Positions 1 through 8,254 of a stretch of DNA of 13,074 nt are shown here, piece after piece. Position numbers and translations under genes: made by a program. Each line of letters starts with the position of its first letter. The stretch's first letter is position 1. Under the pieces are notes generated by a model. The model saw only the letters and a program-made list of their open reading frames with translations. It made no database searches and was not told the origin of the DNA. This DNA comes from an uncultured Roseburia sp. (lineage in GTDB: Bacteria; Bacillota; Clostridia; Lachnospirales; Lachnospiraceae). The stretch lies in assembly GCA_945928585.1 (NCBI GenBank), contig CAMENQ010000026.1:1-13074 (forward strand). Reading direction: 5' to 3'.

Positions 1-1250
<1,250 letters not shown>

Positions 1251-1299
1251 CTATAACTGATTGAATTATATTAATATGTGTTAATAACATTTTGTATAT

Positions 1300-1347
1300 G
1301 CAGAAATATCTGCCACATTTTATGAAACAATAAAGTTATACTTTATT
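1300..1347 (-). other. Two small hairpins in the grpE-dnaK gap
   Basis: Two perfect inverted repeats lie between grpE and dnaK. One has 5-bp arms GCAGA/TCTGC with a 4-base loop (1300-1313). The other has 7-bp arms AATAAAG/CTTTATT with a 5-base loop (1329-1347), and its right arm covers part of the grpE stop codon (1346-1348). Neither is followed by a T tract on the minus strand, so they are not convincing terminators. They could affect mRNA processing or stability between the two cistrons. In Bacillus subtilis the dnaK operon mRNA is known to be processed, but there the site is near the end of hrcA. The function here is inference. Confidence 0.4.
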
Positions 1348-2023
1348 AGTTTGCCACCTTGACCATGCTGTGTCTCACAACACTGTCTCTGTACATATAG
1401 CCCTTCTGAAATTCTTCAATGACTATATTTTCACCTGCGTTTTCATCCTCTACATGCATTACTGCATTGTGAAAATTAGGATCAAACTCAGCATTTAACG
1501 CTTCTATAGGTTTTACTCCCGCCTCCTCCAAGGCTGTCATAAGCTGCTTATATACTTTATCCATACCGTCTGCAAAAGGTGAACCCTTTTCTTCCTCAGG
1601 CACAGTAGCTAAACCTCTCTCAAAGCTGTCTACTATAGGAAGCATTTTTTCTATAATAGCCTTAGCTCCTATCTCAAACATGGCTGCTTTTTCTTTTTCC
1701 GACCTTTTACGGAAATTATCAAACTCAGCAAATGTTCTTTTATACTTATCAGTCAGTTCCTCAATCATTATATCCTTCTTATCCTTCTTAGAAGGCTTTT
1801 CTTCTGTTTCATCATCCGGGGTTTCCTCTCCGGTATCCTCCGGTGCGTTTTCGTCAGATGATTTATCGTAAGATTTATCATCTTTTTCATTTTCATCTGA
1901 ATTTTCATCTGATGAGGAATTATCAGAAGCAGCAACCGGTTCTGACTCTTCAGTTAAGTTTTCTTCTATATTTTCAGCTTCAACAGCTTCATTTTCAATA
2001 TTTTCTTTATCTTTTTTTGCCAT
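1346..2023 (-). CDS. grpE: Nucleotide exchange factor GrpE
   Basis: GrpE releases ADP from DnaK and acts as a dimer in the cytoplasm. Counting from the ATG at 2023, residues 1 to about 80 are an unusually long, very acidic, low-complexity segment rich in Glu, Asp and Ser. A coiled-coil helix follows (about 85-115, containing FAEFDNFRKRSEKEK), and then the GrpE core with the family signature from FDPNFHNAVMHV to YRDSVVRHSMVKV. Two starts are possible. The longer one is GTG at 2032 with GAGG four bases upstream. The ATG at 2023 has AAAGGTGG five bases upstream, and I prefer it, giving 225 residues. Either is longer than the typical ~190-200 because of the acidic tail. It sits between hrcA and dnaK in the heat-shock operon and shares its CIRCE control. 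Confidence 0.96.
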   Translation of the reverse strand: MAKKDKENIENEAVEAENIEENLTEESEPVAASDNSSSDENSDENEKDDKSYDKSSDENAPEDTGEETPDDETEEKPSKKDKKDIMIEELTDKYKRTFAEFDNFRKRSEKEKAAMFEIGAKAIIEKMLPIVDSFERGLATVPEEEKGSPFADGMDKVYKQLMTALEEAGVKPIEALNAEFDPNFHNAVMHVEDENAGENIVIEEFQKGYMYRDSVVRHSMVKVAN

Positions 2024-2070
2024 CTTTACCACCTTTCCTCTATTAAATTTTTATATTTGTATTTTATATA

Positions 2071-3162
2071 TTAATCAACTGTATTGTCTTCCTTTTTATA
2101 GACACTACTTAGCTGATTTTTAACATTTTTAATGGTTTCTACTACCTTTTCATAATCCATACGCTTTGGACCTATAATACCAATGGTTCCCTTTAGTCCG
2201 TCCTCAAGCTCATACGTGGCAGTAACGACGCTACAGTCCTTCATAGTCTGAACAGGTGTCTCATCTCCTATATAAATCTGTATGCCCTTTCCGTCATCAC
2301 CTTCGCCGTCTGTAATAAGATTTGTAAGCAGCTGCTTTTCTTCAAGGGTACTTATGAGCTCGCTTGCCCTCTGGCTGTCACTAAGCTCCGGGTACTTGAA
2401 AATATTAGTAGCTCCGCTTGTGTAAATCTGAAGATCATCTTCCGTGCTCATAGCCTCTGCCACTGCATCAAGAACACTCCTTGCAAGATTTAACTGTTCT
2501 CCTGCCTGCGTATTCATTTTTGATATGGTACTTAAGTTTATTTCCTCAAGAGTGAGACCATTTAGTGTGCTGTTAAATAATATGTTCAGTTTAAGAATGG
2601 TTTCCTTATCCAGCTCCTCGTCTATTTTTATAATCTTGTTCTTAATGACATTGCCCTCAAGAACCATTACACAGAGAACTTTTCCATCCTCTACTTCTGA
2701 AAGCTGTATAAACTTAAGTTTATGCTTGTGGAGATTTGGTCCTGAAATCATGGTGGCATAATGTGTATCATTTGCCAATGCCTTTGCCATATGCTGTAAA
2801 AGTGTTTCTATCTTATCCACTTTTTCATTAAGAAGCTCCTGCATCTGGCCAAGCTCCTTCTCCTTATCAGCCAGCCTTTCTTCCTGATTTAAAAGCTTCG
2901 CCTCCCGCTCAAGCATCATATTGTCCACATATAACCTGTAACCCTTATCCGACGGTATACGTCCTGCCGATGTATGTGGCTGAACTATATATCCAAGCTC
3001 CTCCAAATCTGCCATTTCATTTCTGATAGTGGCTGAGCTTAAGTTTAAGTCCGTATATTTTGAAATTGTGCGAGAGCCTACAGGCTCGCCTGTTTCCAGG
3101 TAATTTTTTATGATTGCCTGAAGTATTTTCATTTTTCTGTCATCAAGCACTTCTTTTTCCAT
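2071..3162 (-). CDS. hrcA: Heat-inducible transcription repressor HrcA
   Basis: HrcA binds the CIRCE operator and represses the class I heat-shock genes; GroEL is needed to keep it active in known systems. The 363-residue protein has the N-terminal winged helix (about 10-80) with the family stretches SSATIRNEMADLEELGYIV and HTSAGRIPSDKGYRLYVD. A helical segment follows (about 85-130, Glu/Lys/Leu-rich), then the GAF-like body. The C-terminal signature runs from IYIGDE to GTIGIIGPKRMDY. The length is normal (~340-360). The ATG at 3162 follows GGAAAGG with a short spacer. It is the first gene after a sigma-A promoter and a perfect CIRCE, so it represses its own operon (hrcA-grpE-dnaK). The stop at 2071 lies about 47 bases before the grpE start, so the genes are co-transcribed. 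Confidence 0.98.
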   Translation of the reverse strand: MEKEVLDDRKMKILQAIIKNYLETGEPVGSRTISKYTDLNLSSATIRNEMADLEELGYIVQPHTSAGRIPSDKGYRLYVDNMMLEREAKLLNQEERLADKEKELGQMQELLNEKVDKIETLLQHMAKALANDTHYATMISGPNLHKHKLKFIQLSEVEDGKVLCVMVLEGNVIKNKIIKIDEELDKETILKLNILFNSTLNGLTLEEINLSTISKMNTQAGEQLNLARSVLDAVAEAMSTEDDLQIYTSGATNIFKYPELSDSQRASELISTLEEKQLLTNLITDGEGDDGKGIQIYIGDETPVQTMKDCSVVTATYELEDGLKGTIGIIGPKRMDYEKVVETIKNVKNQLSSVYKKEDNTVD

Positions 3163-3229
3163 TCATTACCTTTCCTTTCCAAATACACTCATTAGCTGTT
3201 TTCGTTGCCTTTAGTGGCTTTTTCTCTTG

Positions 3230-3256
3230 TTAGCACTCATTCTCTTGGAGTGCTAA
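3230..3256 (-). promoter_or_regulatory. CIRCE operator (HrcA binding site)
   Basis: TTAGCACTC at 3230-3238, nine bases, then GAGTGCTAA at 3248-3256: a perfect match to the consensus inverted repeat TTAGCACTC-N9-GAGTGCTAA. It begins just downstream of the -10 box on the minus strand and covers the expected transcription start, the classic arrangement for HrcA autoregulation. Confidence 0.98.
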
Positions 3257-3260
3257 CATT

Positions 3261-3289
3261 AAGATAGCACTATTTCTATATATTGTCAA
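3261..3289 (-). promoter_or_regulatory. Sigma-A type promoter of the hrcA-grpE-dnaK operon
   Basis: On the minus strand a perfect -35 TTGACA (3284-3289) is followed by 17 bases and the -10 TATCTT (3261-3266). Transcription should start near 3254-3256, at the edge of the CIRCE element, leaving a leader of about 90 bases before the hrcA ATG. Confidence 0.9.
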
Positions 3290-3386
3290 GGGGAATATAA
3301 AAAAGATTTTAAAAATGTATTAGGGAAACGGATTTTTTGAAAATAAGAGCGGATTAATTATATTATTTGTACAAATATCCTTAACG

Positions 3387-3414
3387 AAAACAGAACCGGT
3401 ATTAACCGGTTCTG
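3387..3414 (-). terminator. Rho-independent terminator after the zinc-ribbon XRE gene
   Basis: A perfect 10-bp stem CAGAACCGGT/ACCGGTTCTG with a 4-base loop spans 3391-3414, with four T on the minus-strand side (3387-3390). It lies about 54 bases after the stop of the XRE gene at 3468. It separates that gene from the hrcA promoter about 100 bases further on. The rest of the interval 3290-3386 is AT-rich with nothing else recognisable. Confidence 0.8.
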
Positions 3415-3467
3415 TAATCTTTTAGCAGACTTAGTTTTATCTCTCCTAAAAATCTGAAAGTTATACC

Positions 3468-3917
3468 TTATGTATTTGATTGTTTCCAGTAGTTCAGTTG
3501 TGGTAACATTTCTTTCATATGTACCCTTACCTGCTCAGAAGTCCAATTTTCATTTGCCATATGTTCGGCACAGAAGTTAATCAAATCATCCATGCTGCTA
3601 TAAGCAAACTTTCCGTCGTTATAGCACCACTTACAATATTCTTCGTTAAATTCACCATCTGTTTCCCTGCTAATAGTAGAATCATCAAGGGGCATACCAC
3701 AACATTGACAAATTAACTGTCTTGGAGAACCCAGAAGTGTATTAATAGATACATCAAACAGTTTCGATAACAATTTTAATGTTTCTACATTTGGTGTCGT
3801 TTCTCCATTTTCCCAACGGGATACTGCCTGACGTGTAACATATAATTTTTCTGCAAGCTCATCCTGTGATAATTCTGCCTTATTTCTTAACTCTAATATA
3901 ATATCCTTTGTTTCCAT
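3468..3917 (-). CDS. XRE-family HTH regulator with C-terminal zinc-ribbon domain
   Basis: Predicted cytoplasmic DNA-binding protein of 149 residues. Residues 5-62 form an XRE/Cro-type helix-turn-helix (LSQDELAEKLYVTRQAVSRW, then PNVETLKLLSKLFDVSINTLL). Residues 70-104 look like the putative zinc-ribbon family Zn_ribbon_2: CQCCGMPL and later YCKWCYNDGKF supply the Cys pairs C70/C73 and C95/C98. A C-terminal helical part follows, with W125 and MLPQL. I place the start at ATG 3917, where GGAGGTG lies nine bases upstream. A longer in-frame opening to 3992 has no ribosome site and would run through the promoter. It is a single-gene unit with its own promoter and terminator. The regulated target and the ligand are unknown; a metal- or redox-sensing role for the Cys cluster is inference. 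Confidence 0.9.
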   Translation of the reverse strand: METKDIILELRNKAELSQDELAEKLYVTRQAVSRWENGETTPNVETLKLLSKLFDVSINTLLGSPRQLICQCCGMPLDDSTISRETDGEFNEEYCKWCYNDGKFAYSSMDDLINFCAEHMANENWTSEQVRVHMKEMLPQLNYWKQSNT

Positions 3918-3938
3918 ATAAAATTCACCTCCATATAT

Positions 3939-3967
3939 ATTATATACTTTACATATCAGACTGCAAA
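3939..3967 (-). promoter_or_regulatory. Putative promoter of the zinc-ribbon XRE gene
   Basis: On the minus strand a perfect -10 TATAAT (3939-3944) lies 17 bases downstream of TTTGCA (3962-3967, 4 of 6 matches to the -35 consensus). The start point would fall at about 3932, so the leader is only about 15 bases and consists almost entirely of the ribosome site. Confidence 0.55.
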
Positions 3968-4013
3968 GCAACCTGCTGTTGCTGTAATTCAAATTTACTT
4001 CTATTTACTGCTA

Positions 4014-4034
4014 TTTTTGAACCAGTTTCAAAAA
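4014..4034 (-). terminator. Weak AT-rich hairpin downstream of the broken XRE membrane gene
   Basis: Perfect 8-bp arms TTTTTGAA/TTCAAAAA with a 5-base loop (4014-4034), about 32 bases after the last in-frame stop of the pseudogene at 4066. The stem contains only one G-C pair and no clear T run follows on the minus strand, so termination here would be inefficient at best. Confidence 0.3.
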
Positions 4035-4065
4035 CTTTTTAGAAGCTTTCTTGAATTCAAATTAT

Positions 4066-4777
4066 TTAATCGTTTTCTTTTTTCCCGTTAGATATATTGA
4101 TAATTGAAATAATGACGGGATATAATATTCCTGCGATTACCCATACTATCCAGCTGTATTGCCAATTGTCGGTAATAAAACTGTATGACAGATATATTGC
4201 AGTGGTTGCAAGCCACCATACGGTGGAGAAACCATTCCGGTGACACCATATTCTGTTTCAAACATTTCCTTTTCTAAATATTCAAAGGAAGATGTTTTAC
4301 TGCCGCTTGAAATAAAAATTGCAACAGCTATGGCTATTAAAATAACCAAGACAGTCATTCCTATGCCTACTGCAGCATTTTCAGACAGACCGTATTTTGG
4401 AATTTCACTGAATGCAGATAGGACAATAAGGCATATAGGTGATATTATGCACAAAAATACTGCAAAAGATATGAGTTTGGATGTGGTAGCCTTTACTGAA
4501 AGAAAGGCGTTTGCTTCTTCCATGGATACTGTTCTCAGTGAAGAATTGTCTTTTGTGGTATTGATATTTTCTGTTTCTTCAATCTCATCTTTAAGGAGAT
4601 AGTCTGTAGTTACTACAAACAGTTCCGATAGTTTTATAATTTTTTCAAGGTCGGGTATGGATTGTGCACCCTCCCATTTTGATACGGATTGTCTTGTTAC
4701 GTTCATATGCTCTGCTAATTCTTCCTGTGACCATCCGTTTTTTTGCGTAGCTGTATTAGTTTGTCTGCAAAAATCAT
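4066..4777 (-). pseudogene. Broken XRE-family regulator with membrane-spanning domain (frameshift plus internal deletion)
   Basis: Remnant of a common Firmicute family: an N-terminal XRE helix-turn-helix joined to several membrane helices. The expected start is ATG 4777, eight bases after GGAGG, reading MIFADKLIQLRKK. The frame is then lost in an A7 tract (4738-4744 on the plus strand). With one more A the reading would continue NGWSQEELAEHMNVTRQSVSKW, a normal helix-turn-helix. The middle part is open from 4706 to 4146: the rest of the HTH, a linker, and two membrane helices (about SFAVFLCIISPICLIVL and GIGMTVLVILIAIAVAIFI), ending in EYGVTGMV. At about 4231 the frame changes again and family-like C-terminal sequence (TTAIYLSYSFITDNW, then WIVWVIAGILYPVII) continues to a stop at 4066. 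Relatives usually have about 80 more residues, with two more membrane helices, between these parts, so a deletion occurred here. The open middle ORF lacks an intact HTH and a ribosome site, so function is unlikely. Confidence 0.8.
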
Positions 4778-4808
4778 AATCATTTCCTCCTTATTTTTTT
4801 ATATACAA

Positions 4809-4837
4809 AGTATATCAATTCTATTAGTTGCCTGCAA
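4809..4837 (-). promoter_or_regulatory. Putative promoter of the broken XRE membrane gene
   Basis: TTGCAG (4832-4837) and TATACT (4809-4814) on the minus strand are 17 bases apart and stand just upstream of the GGAGG ribosome site. The -35 overlaps a GTTGC-CT-GCAAC inverted repeat (4827-4838), which could be an autoregulatory operator. The promoter seems intact although the gene is not. Confidence 0.5.
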
Positions 4838-4958
4838 CCAACTGGTATTATTCAACGTGTCAACTTACGGTTGCTATTTGTGCTGTTTGTTATATTATAA
4901 TATTGCAACGAGATTATGGCAACAAACGAATTGAAAAATGAAATAGAGAATTCAATGC

Positions 4959-4984
4959 AAAAACGACAGAGATTTCTCTCTGCC
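4959..4984 (-). terminator. Terminator after the DUF4956 gene
   Basis: On the minus strand GGCAGAGA and TCTCTGTC pair as an 8-bp stem (one G-U) around a GAAA tetraloop (4965-4984), followed by GTTTTT (4959-4964). It lies about 45 bases after the stop at 5030, closing the VTC/DUF4956 unit. Confidence 0.8.
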
Positions 4985-5029
4985 GCCATATATTACCATT
5001 ATACGTTTTTAAAATAACCTTAAATCTGT

Positions 5030-5719
5030 CTACAACACTTCCACATTTTCCGGTGACTTGCAGAGAACTATATTCAGATTTCCGTTTCTGCATCTTATGG
5101 AATCCATAAATTGTTTTTCGTTTACATTTTCCTTCATATTAATAGAATATGTAAGTTCATACAATGTGCCAAGATTTGTCGTTTTTATTTTTTCAAGTGT
5201 TGCACCATTTGAGTATTCTTCAAACAAATCATCAAATGCACCCTGAAAATTAAGATTTTCCGGTATTGTTATTTTGAGTTCTTTTATATTTCCTTTTTTC
5301 TCACCATAACCAAAAAGTGTCAGTCCTAAATATAAAAGTCCTATAACAACTGCAAGCATTACTGCAAATATAACATAACCCATTCCTGCTGCAAGTCCCA
5401 CAGACATACAGTAAAATACGCTTGCAATGTCCTTTGAATTTCCCGGTACGCTTCTGAAACGTACAAGTGCAAATACTCCGCCTAATGATATTGCCTTTGC
5501 TATGTCAGAGCCTACAAGCATTATAACTGCGCACACTACAGCAGGCAGTATAACAAGTGTAAATGCAAAATGAGGTGAATATTTTTTCTTTCTTTCACTG
5601 AGCATATATATAACACTGATTAAAAAACCAAGGATTATAGATACACCTATGCAGATAACTGCCCCTTTGGCTGATATTCCTGAAGCTTCTGTTGTACTGG
5701 TAAGTATTGATTCAAACAT
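5030..5719 (-). CDS. DUF4956 domain-containing membrane protein
   Basis: Integral membrane protein of 229 residues matching the DUF4956 family. Hydrophobic helices lie at about 19-40, 50-70 and 100-137. The conserved part between them reads ISLGGVFALVRFRSVPGNSKD (77-97), followed by a Gly-rich helix (SVGLAAGMGY). A soluble C-terminal domain of about 85 residues (146-229) should face the cytoplasm, as the basic SERKKK after the first helix follows the positive-inside rule in the loop. The ATG at 5719 has GGAGAC five bases upstream and is well supported, although it lies inside the upstream VTC-domain gene (73-bp overlap). In known genomes this family is commonly next to a VTC polyphosphate polymerase-domain gene, sometimes with CotH-like genes. 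Its biochemical role is not established; acting as a membrane anchor or polymer channel for the partner is inference. Confidence 0.92.
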   Translation of the reverse strand: MFESILTSTTEASGISAKGAVICIGVSIILGFLISVIYMLSERKKKYSPHFAFTLVILPAVVCAVIMLVGSDIAKAISLGGVFALVRFRSVPGNSKDIASVFYCMSVGLAAGMGYVIFAVMLAVVIGLLYLGLTLFGYGEKKGNIKELKITIPENLNFQGAFDDLFEEYSNGATLEKIKTTNLGTLYELTYSINMKENVNEKQFMDSIRCRNGNLNIVLCKSPENVEVL

Positions 5720-6477
5720 AATAAGTCTCCTTCTATTTTAATATTTGTATTTTCTTTTTTATCATACTCATTAATGAGATGTTTTTTATACTCTGTTCCG
5801 TATTTTGAATATGAAACAGCCTTTATGTCCTTTTCCTCCATCAGTTTCGTAAACCAAAGCGGAATTGCCTTGGAGCTTTTTACCTCCATTAGCCAGACAT
5901 CATTTCCAATAAGAAGTTCCCCATAATTTCCTTTTTCCAGGCCTACATCTTTTCTTCTTGTCCTGATATTTGTATCAAAGGTAACTCTGAAATCATCATC
6001 TTCCCTGTCAAAAAATGCCATCCTGTCGTATGTTAAATATACCTTTGGAACAAGATTGTAAACCTTAAGGAAATATTGTATTTCATTTAACACCTGACTG
6101 TTAATGTAAGGTGCATCCGACGGCTTAACTCCATTATCAACAAAATCATATGCTTCTTTAAGCTTTAACCTTGTCCTTCTCTTATTCACCATTCCTTTAT
6201 ATTTCTTTTTTATTTCAAGAAATACCTCATCTTCCATTCCCGGAACACCATAACTCCGCAGCCTTAATTTTTCTTTATAAACAGGCTTTTCTATAGATGC
6301 TCTTATAAGTGCATCATCCGGTGTGTCATAATATATATTTGCTATATTATAAAGCTTTCCGTTCTTGTTAAATTTGTCCGGTTTCATATGCTCTTTAAGC
6401 TTTTCTGATATCCATTTAAATGTTTCAGTATCCAAAAGATACTTTTTTTCATATCTGTTAAATACTTCTATTGCCAT
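5647..6477 (-). CDS. VTC-domain polyphosphate polymerase-like protein
   Basis: Protein of 276 residues matching the VTC domain, whose yeast member Vtc4 makes inorganic polyphosphate from ATP in a tunnel lined by basic residues. Numbering from the ATG at 6477, the hallmarks are in the usual order: FNRYEKKYLL (6-15), IYYDTP (48-53), EKLRLRSYG (69-77, the RxR pair), FLEIKKKYKGMVNKRR (86-101), YLTYDRMAF (147-155), RVTFDTNIRTRR (164-175), LMEVKSS (196-202) and SYSKYG (222-227). The catalytic fold therefore appears complete. The start is ambiguous among three Met codons. AAAGGAG is nine bases from the ATG at 6477 but only three or none from those at 6483 and 6486. There is no membrane segment, so membrane attachment probably comes from the overlapping DUF4956 partner. 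The last 24 codons overlap that gene. Polyphosphate synthesis is inferred from the family, not shown. Confidence 0.93.
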   Translation of the reverse strand: MAIEVFNRYEKKYLLDTETFKWISEKLKEHMKPDKFNKNGKLYNIANIYYDTPDDALIRASIEKPVYKEKLRLRSYGVPGMEDEVFLEIKKKYKGMVNKRRTRLKLKEAYDFVDNGVKPSDAPYINSQVLNEIQYFLKVYNLVPKVYLTYDRMAFFDREDDDFRVTFDTNIRTRRKDVGLEKGNYGELLIGNDVWLMEVKSSKAIPLWFTKLMEEKDIKAVSYSKYGTEYKKHLINEYDKKENTNIKIEGDLLCLNQYLPVQQKLQEYQPKGQLSA

Positions 6478-6497
6478 ATGCATCATCTCCTTTACAG

Positions 6498-6525
6498 TTT
6501 ATATGGTAATTTTTTTATGTGACAG
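6498..6525 (-). promoter_or_regulatory. Possible promoter of the VTC/DUF4956 unit
   Basis: CTGTCA (6520-6525) and TATAAA (6498-6503) on the minus strand are 16 bases apart, between the large palindromic terminator and the VTC-domain start. The match is imperfect, but a promoter is needed in this roughly 90-base space if the palindrome stops upstream transcription. Confidence 0.35.
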
Positions 6526-6576
6526 TTTTTTGAACGCAAATTGAAAAGAGTCTGATGTGTGTATGGAAAAAAAGGA

Positions 6577-6646
6577 AATAAAAATGTGCTGCATTTAGAA
6601 GTCGGTTGGTGCACCAACCGACTTCTAAATGCAGCACATTTTTATT
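6577..6646 (-). terminator. 70-bp perfect palindrome, terminator of the histidine kinase gene
   Basis: Two 35-bp arms (6577-6611 and 6612-6646) are exact reverse complements with no spacer, centred on GGTGCACC. The right arm includes the stop codon of the kinase (6642-6644). After the stem the minus strand carries TTATTTCC and a T7 run (6567-6573), as expected for a rho-independent terminator. The plus-strand side (ATTTTTATTCTTTTTT) is also T-rich, so it could work in both directions. The arms are several times longer than a usual terminator stem. Confidence 0.8.
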
Positions 6647-8141
6647 CTTTTTTGCTGTCAAGTATTTTTAATTCAAACCAGAATGTACTTCCCTCTCCCA
6701 GCTTACTTGTAACACCATACTTTGCTTCGTGAAGTTTTAATATATTTTTCACTATTGACAGTCCGAGACCTGTTCCCATAACGGCTCTCTTATGTTTTTT
6801 GTCTACTTTATAATATCTTTCCCATACATTGTCAAGCTCCTCCGGTGCTATTCCGTCACCTGTGTCTGTTACCTCTATTCTGACGATTTCTCCGTTTACT
6901 ATCTGTTTTATTGTAACTGTTTTATCTTCACCTGTGTAATTTATGGCATTATTTACAAGATTGTAAAGAACCTGATAAATTTTAAATTCATCTGCCTTTA
7001 CCATAATATCTTCTTCCTTATATTTAAAGGTCACCTTGTAGCCATCCTGCTCCACAAGCTTTGCATATCTGTCTATTACTGATTTTATTCCTGATGTAAG
7101 ATTATATTCCCTTGCATCTAATGTAGTGACTCCTGCCTGAAGCTTTGATATGTCTAACATATCATTTACAAGATTTGTAAGTCTCTTTGCTTCATCTATT
7201 ATAACCTGAACATTTTCTGGAGAATTTTCTCCCGGAATGTCTCTCATAACTTCTGAATACGCAGTAATCATAGTAAGCGGTGTCCTAAGGTCATGTGATA
7301 CGTTAGCTATAATCTCGTGCTGTAAATCTTCTGTTTTCTTCAGTTCGCCCACCGTGTAATTTAACGTTTTTGACAGCTCGGAAATTTCTCTGTAGGATCC
7401 CAGTTCATATTCGATGTCATAATCTCCCTTTGCCATTTTCTTTGCTGTCTCATTTATGTTAATTATAGGCTTCGATACTCTTGTCGCTATAATTATAGCT
7501 ATAATCAATGCTACAATAACCATAATAACAGATATATATATAAGCTGAATTCTAAGTGTGTATACCGTAGCACTGACAGGCGATATGATTGAGTTTAAAA
7601 ATGCTGTGCATCCGGTTCCGTCATTTAATGTTATTCTTTTTATAAGAATCATACTTTCATACTCATCATTTGACGGCATATTCTGAAACTTGTCCGGATG
7701 TTTCTGCTGATTTTCATTTATATTTGACATTATGTCATTTCTATTTTTATCAAAATTCAAGCCAAGATTATTTTTTATTTTTATTACATCCCCGTCTTCT
7801 GCCTGCTCCATCAGACGGACAAGTTCAGTAACCGGCAGTTTGTGAATGGCACAACTCATATTTTGATCCGAGGAATAAAGCTTATTTCCATCAAGGTCAG
7901 TTACCAGTATACAAATATCATAGCTCTCTGCTATTGTATCTACGGCCTGACTGAAATCATCTTCTGATGCCATTTCCTCCACGTGACTTAACGCGTCCTC
8001 CAGCTCACTTGTCTTGATTTTTTTGTAAAATGTATCAAGATAAACTGTCTGGAACAACCAGAGCAACAGTAACAATATTCCCATAAAGCACAGCATATAC
8101 AGAAATATTTTCCATTTTACACTTATTTTTTTATATTTCAT
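6642..8141 (-). CDS. Membrane sensor histidine kinase (HAMP, HisKA, HATPase)
   Basis: Two-component sensor kinase of 499 residues. Numbering from the ATG at 8141: TM1 at about 10-33, an extracellular sensor of about 160 residues, TM2 at about 196-220, then HAMP to about 265. The H-box is HEIIANVSHDLRTPLTMI with phospho-acceptor His283. The N-box is NLVNNAINY (394-402), G1 is DTGDGI (426-431), the F-like region is WERYYKVD, and G2 is GTGLGLSIVK (456-465). All catalytic motifs are present. The start follows a GGGGG-rich ribosome site (GAGGGGGAAATA); the in-frame ATG at 8177 has none. No response regulator is next to it on either side, which is unusual for this architecture. Upstream are the arsR/permease/thioredoxin-like genes with no convincing terminator between, so it may be read from their promoter. 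The signal sensed is unknown. Confidence 0.95.
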   Translation of the reverse strand: MKYKKISVKWKIFLYMLCFMGILLLLLWLFQTVYLDTFYKKIKTSELEDALSHVEEMASEDDFSQAVDTIAESYDICILVTDLDGNKLYSSDQNMSCAIHKLPVTELVRLMEQAEDGDVIKIKNNLGLNFDKNRNDIMSNINENQQKHPDKFQNMPSNDEYESMILIKRITLNDGTGCTAFLNSIISPVSATVYTLRIQLIYISVIMVIVALIIAIIIATRVSKPIININETAKKMAKGDYDIEYELGSYREISELSKTLNYTVGELKKTEDLQHEIIANVSHDLRTPLTMITAYSEVMRDIPGENSPENVQVIIDEAKRLTNLVNDMLDISKLQAGVTTLDAREYNLTSGIKSVIDRYAKLVEQDGYKVTFKYKEEDIMVKADEFKIYQVLYNLVNNAINYTGEDKTVTIKQIVNGEIVRIEVTDTGDGIAPEELDNVWERYYKVDKKHKRAVMGTGLGLSIVKNILKLHEAKYGVTSKLGEGSTFWFELKILDSKKE

Positions 8142-8254
8142 TATTTCCCCCTCTTCATTTGTTATTATTAGGTTCATAATTAAGTTTATGTATTTTCATC
8201 ATATTTTTAATATAAACCATTTATATGTTGGTTTTGTGACAAAATTAAATTTTT

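Noticed and set aside
1680..2046. Two plus-strand open frames opposite grpE
   Set aside because: Mirror images of the acidic Glu/Asp/Ser repeats of GrpE; no ribosome sites.
3986..4063. Direct repeat AATTCAAATT at 3986-3995 and 4054-4063, as a mobile element footprint
   Set aside because: Only 10 AT-rich bases, and nothing between them resembles an element.
8214..8234. AAACCA/TGGTTT hairpin between the thioredoxin-like gene and the kinase as a terminator
   Set aside because: Only 6 bp with a 9-base AT loop and no T run on the minus strand, so not accepted as a terminator.
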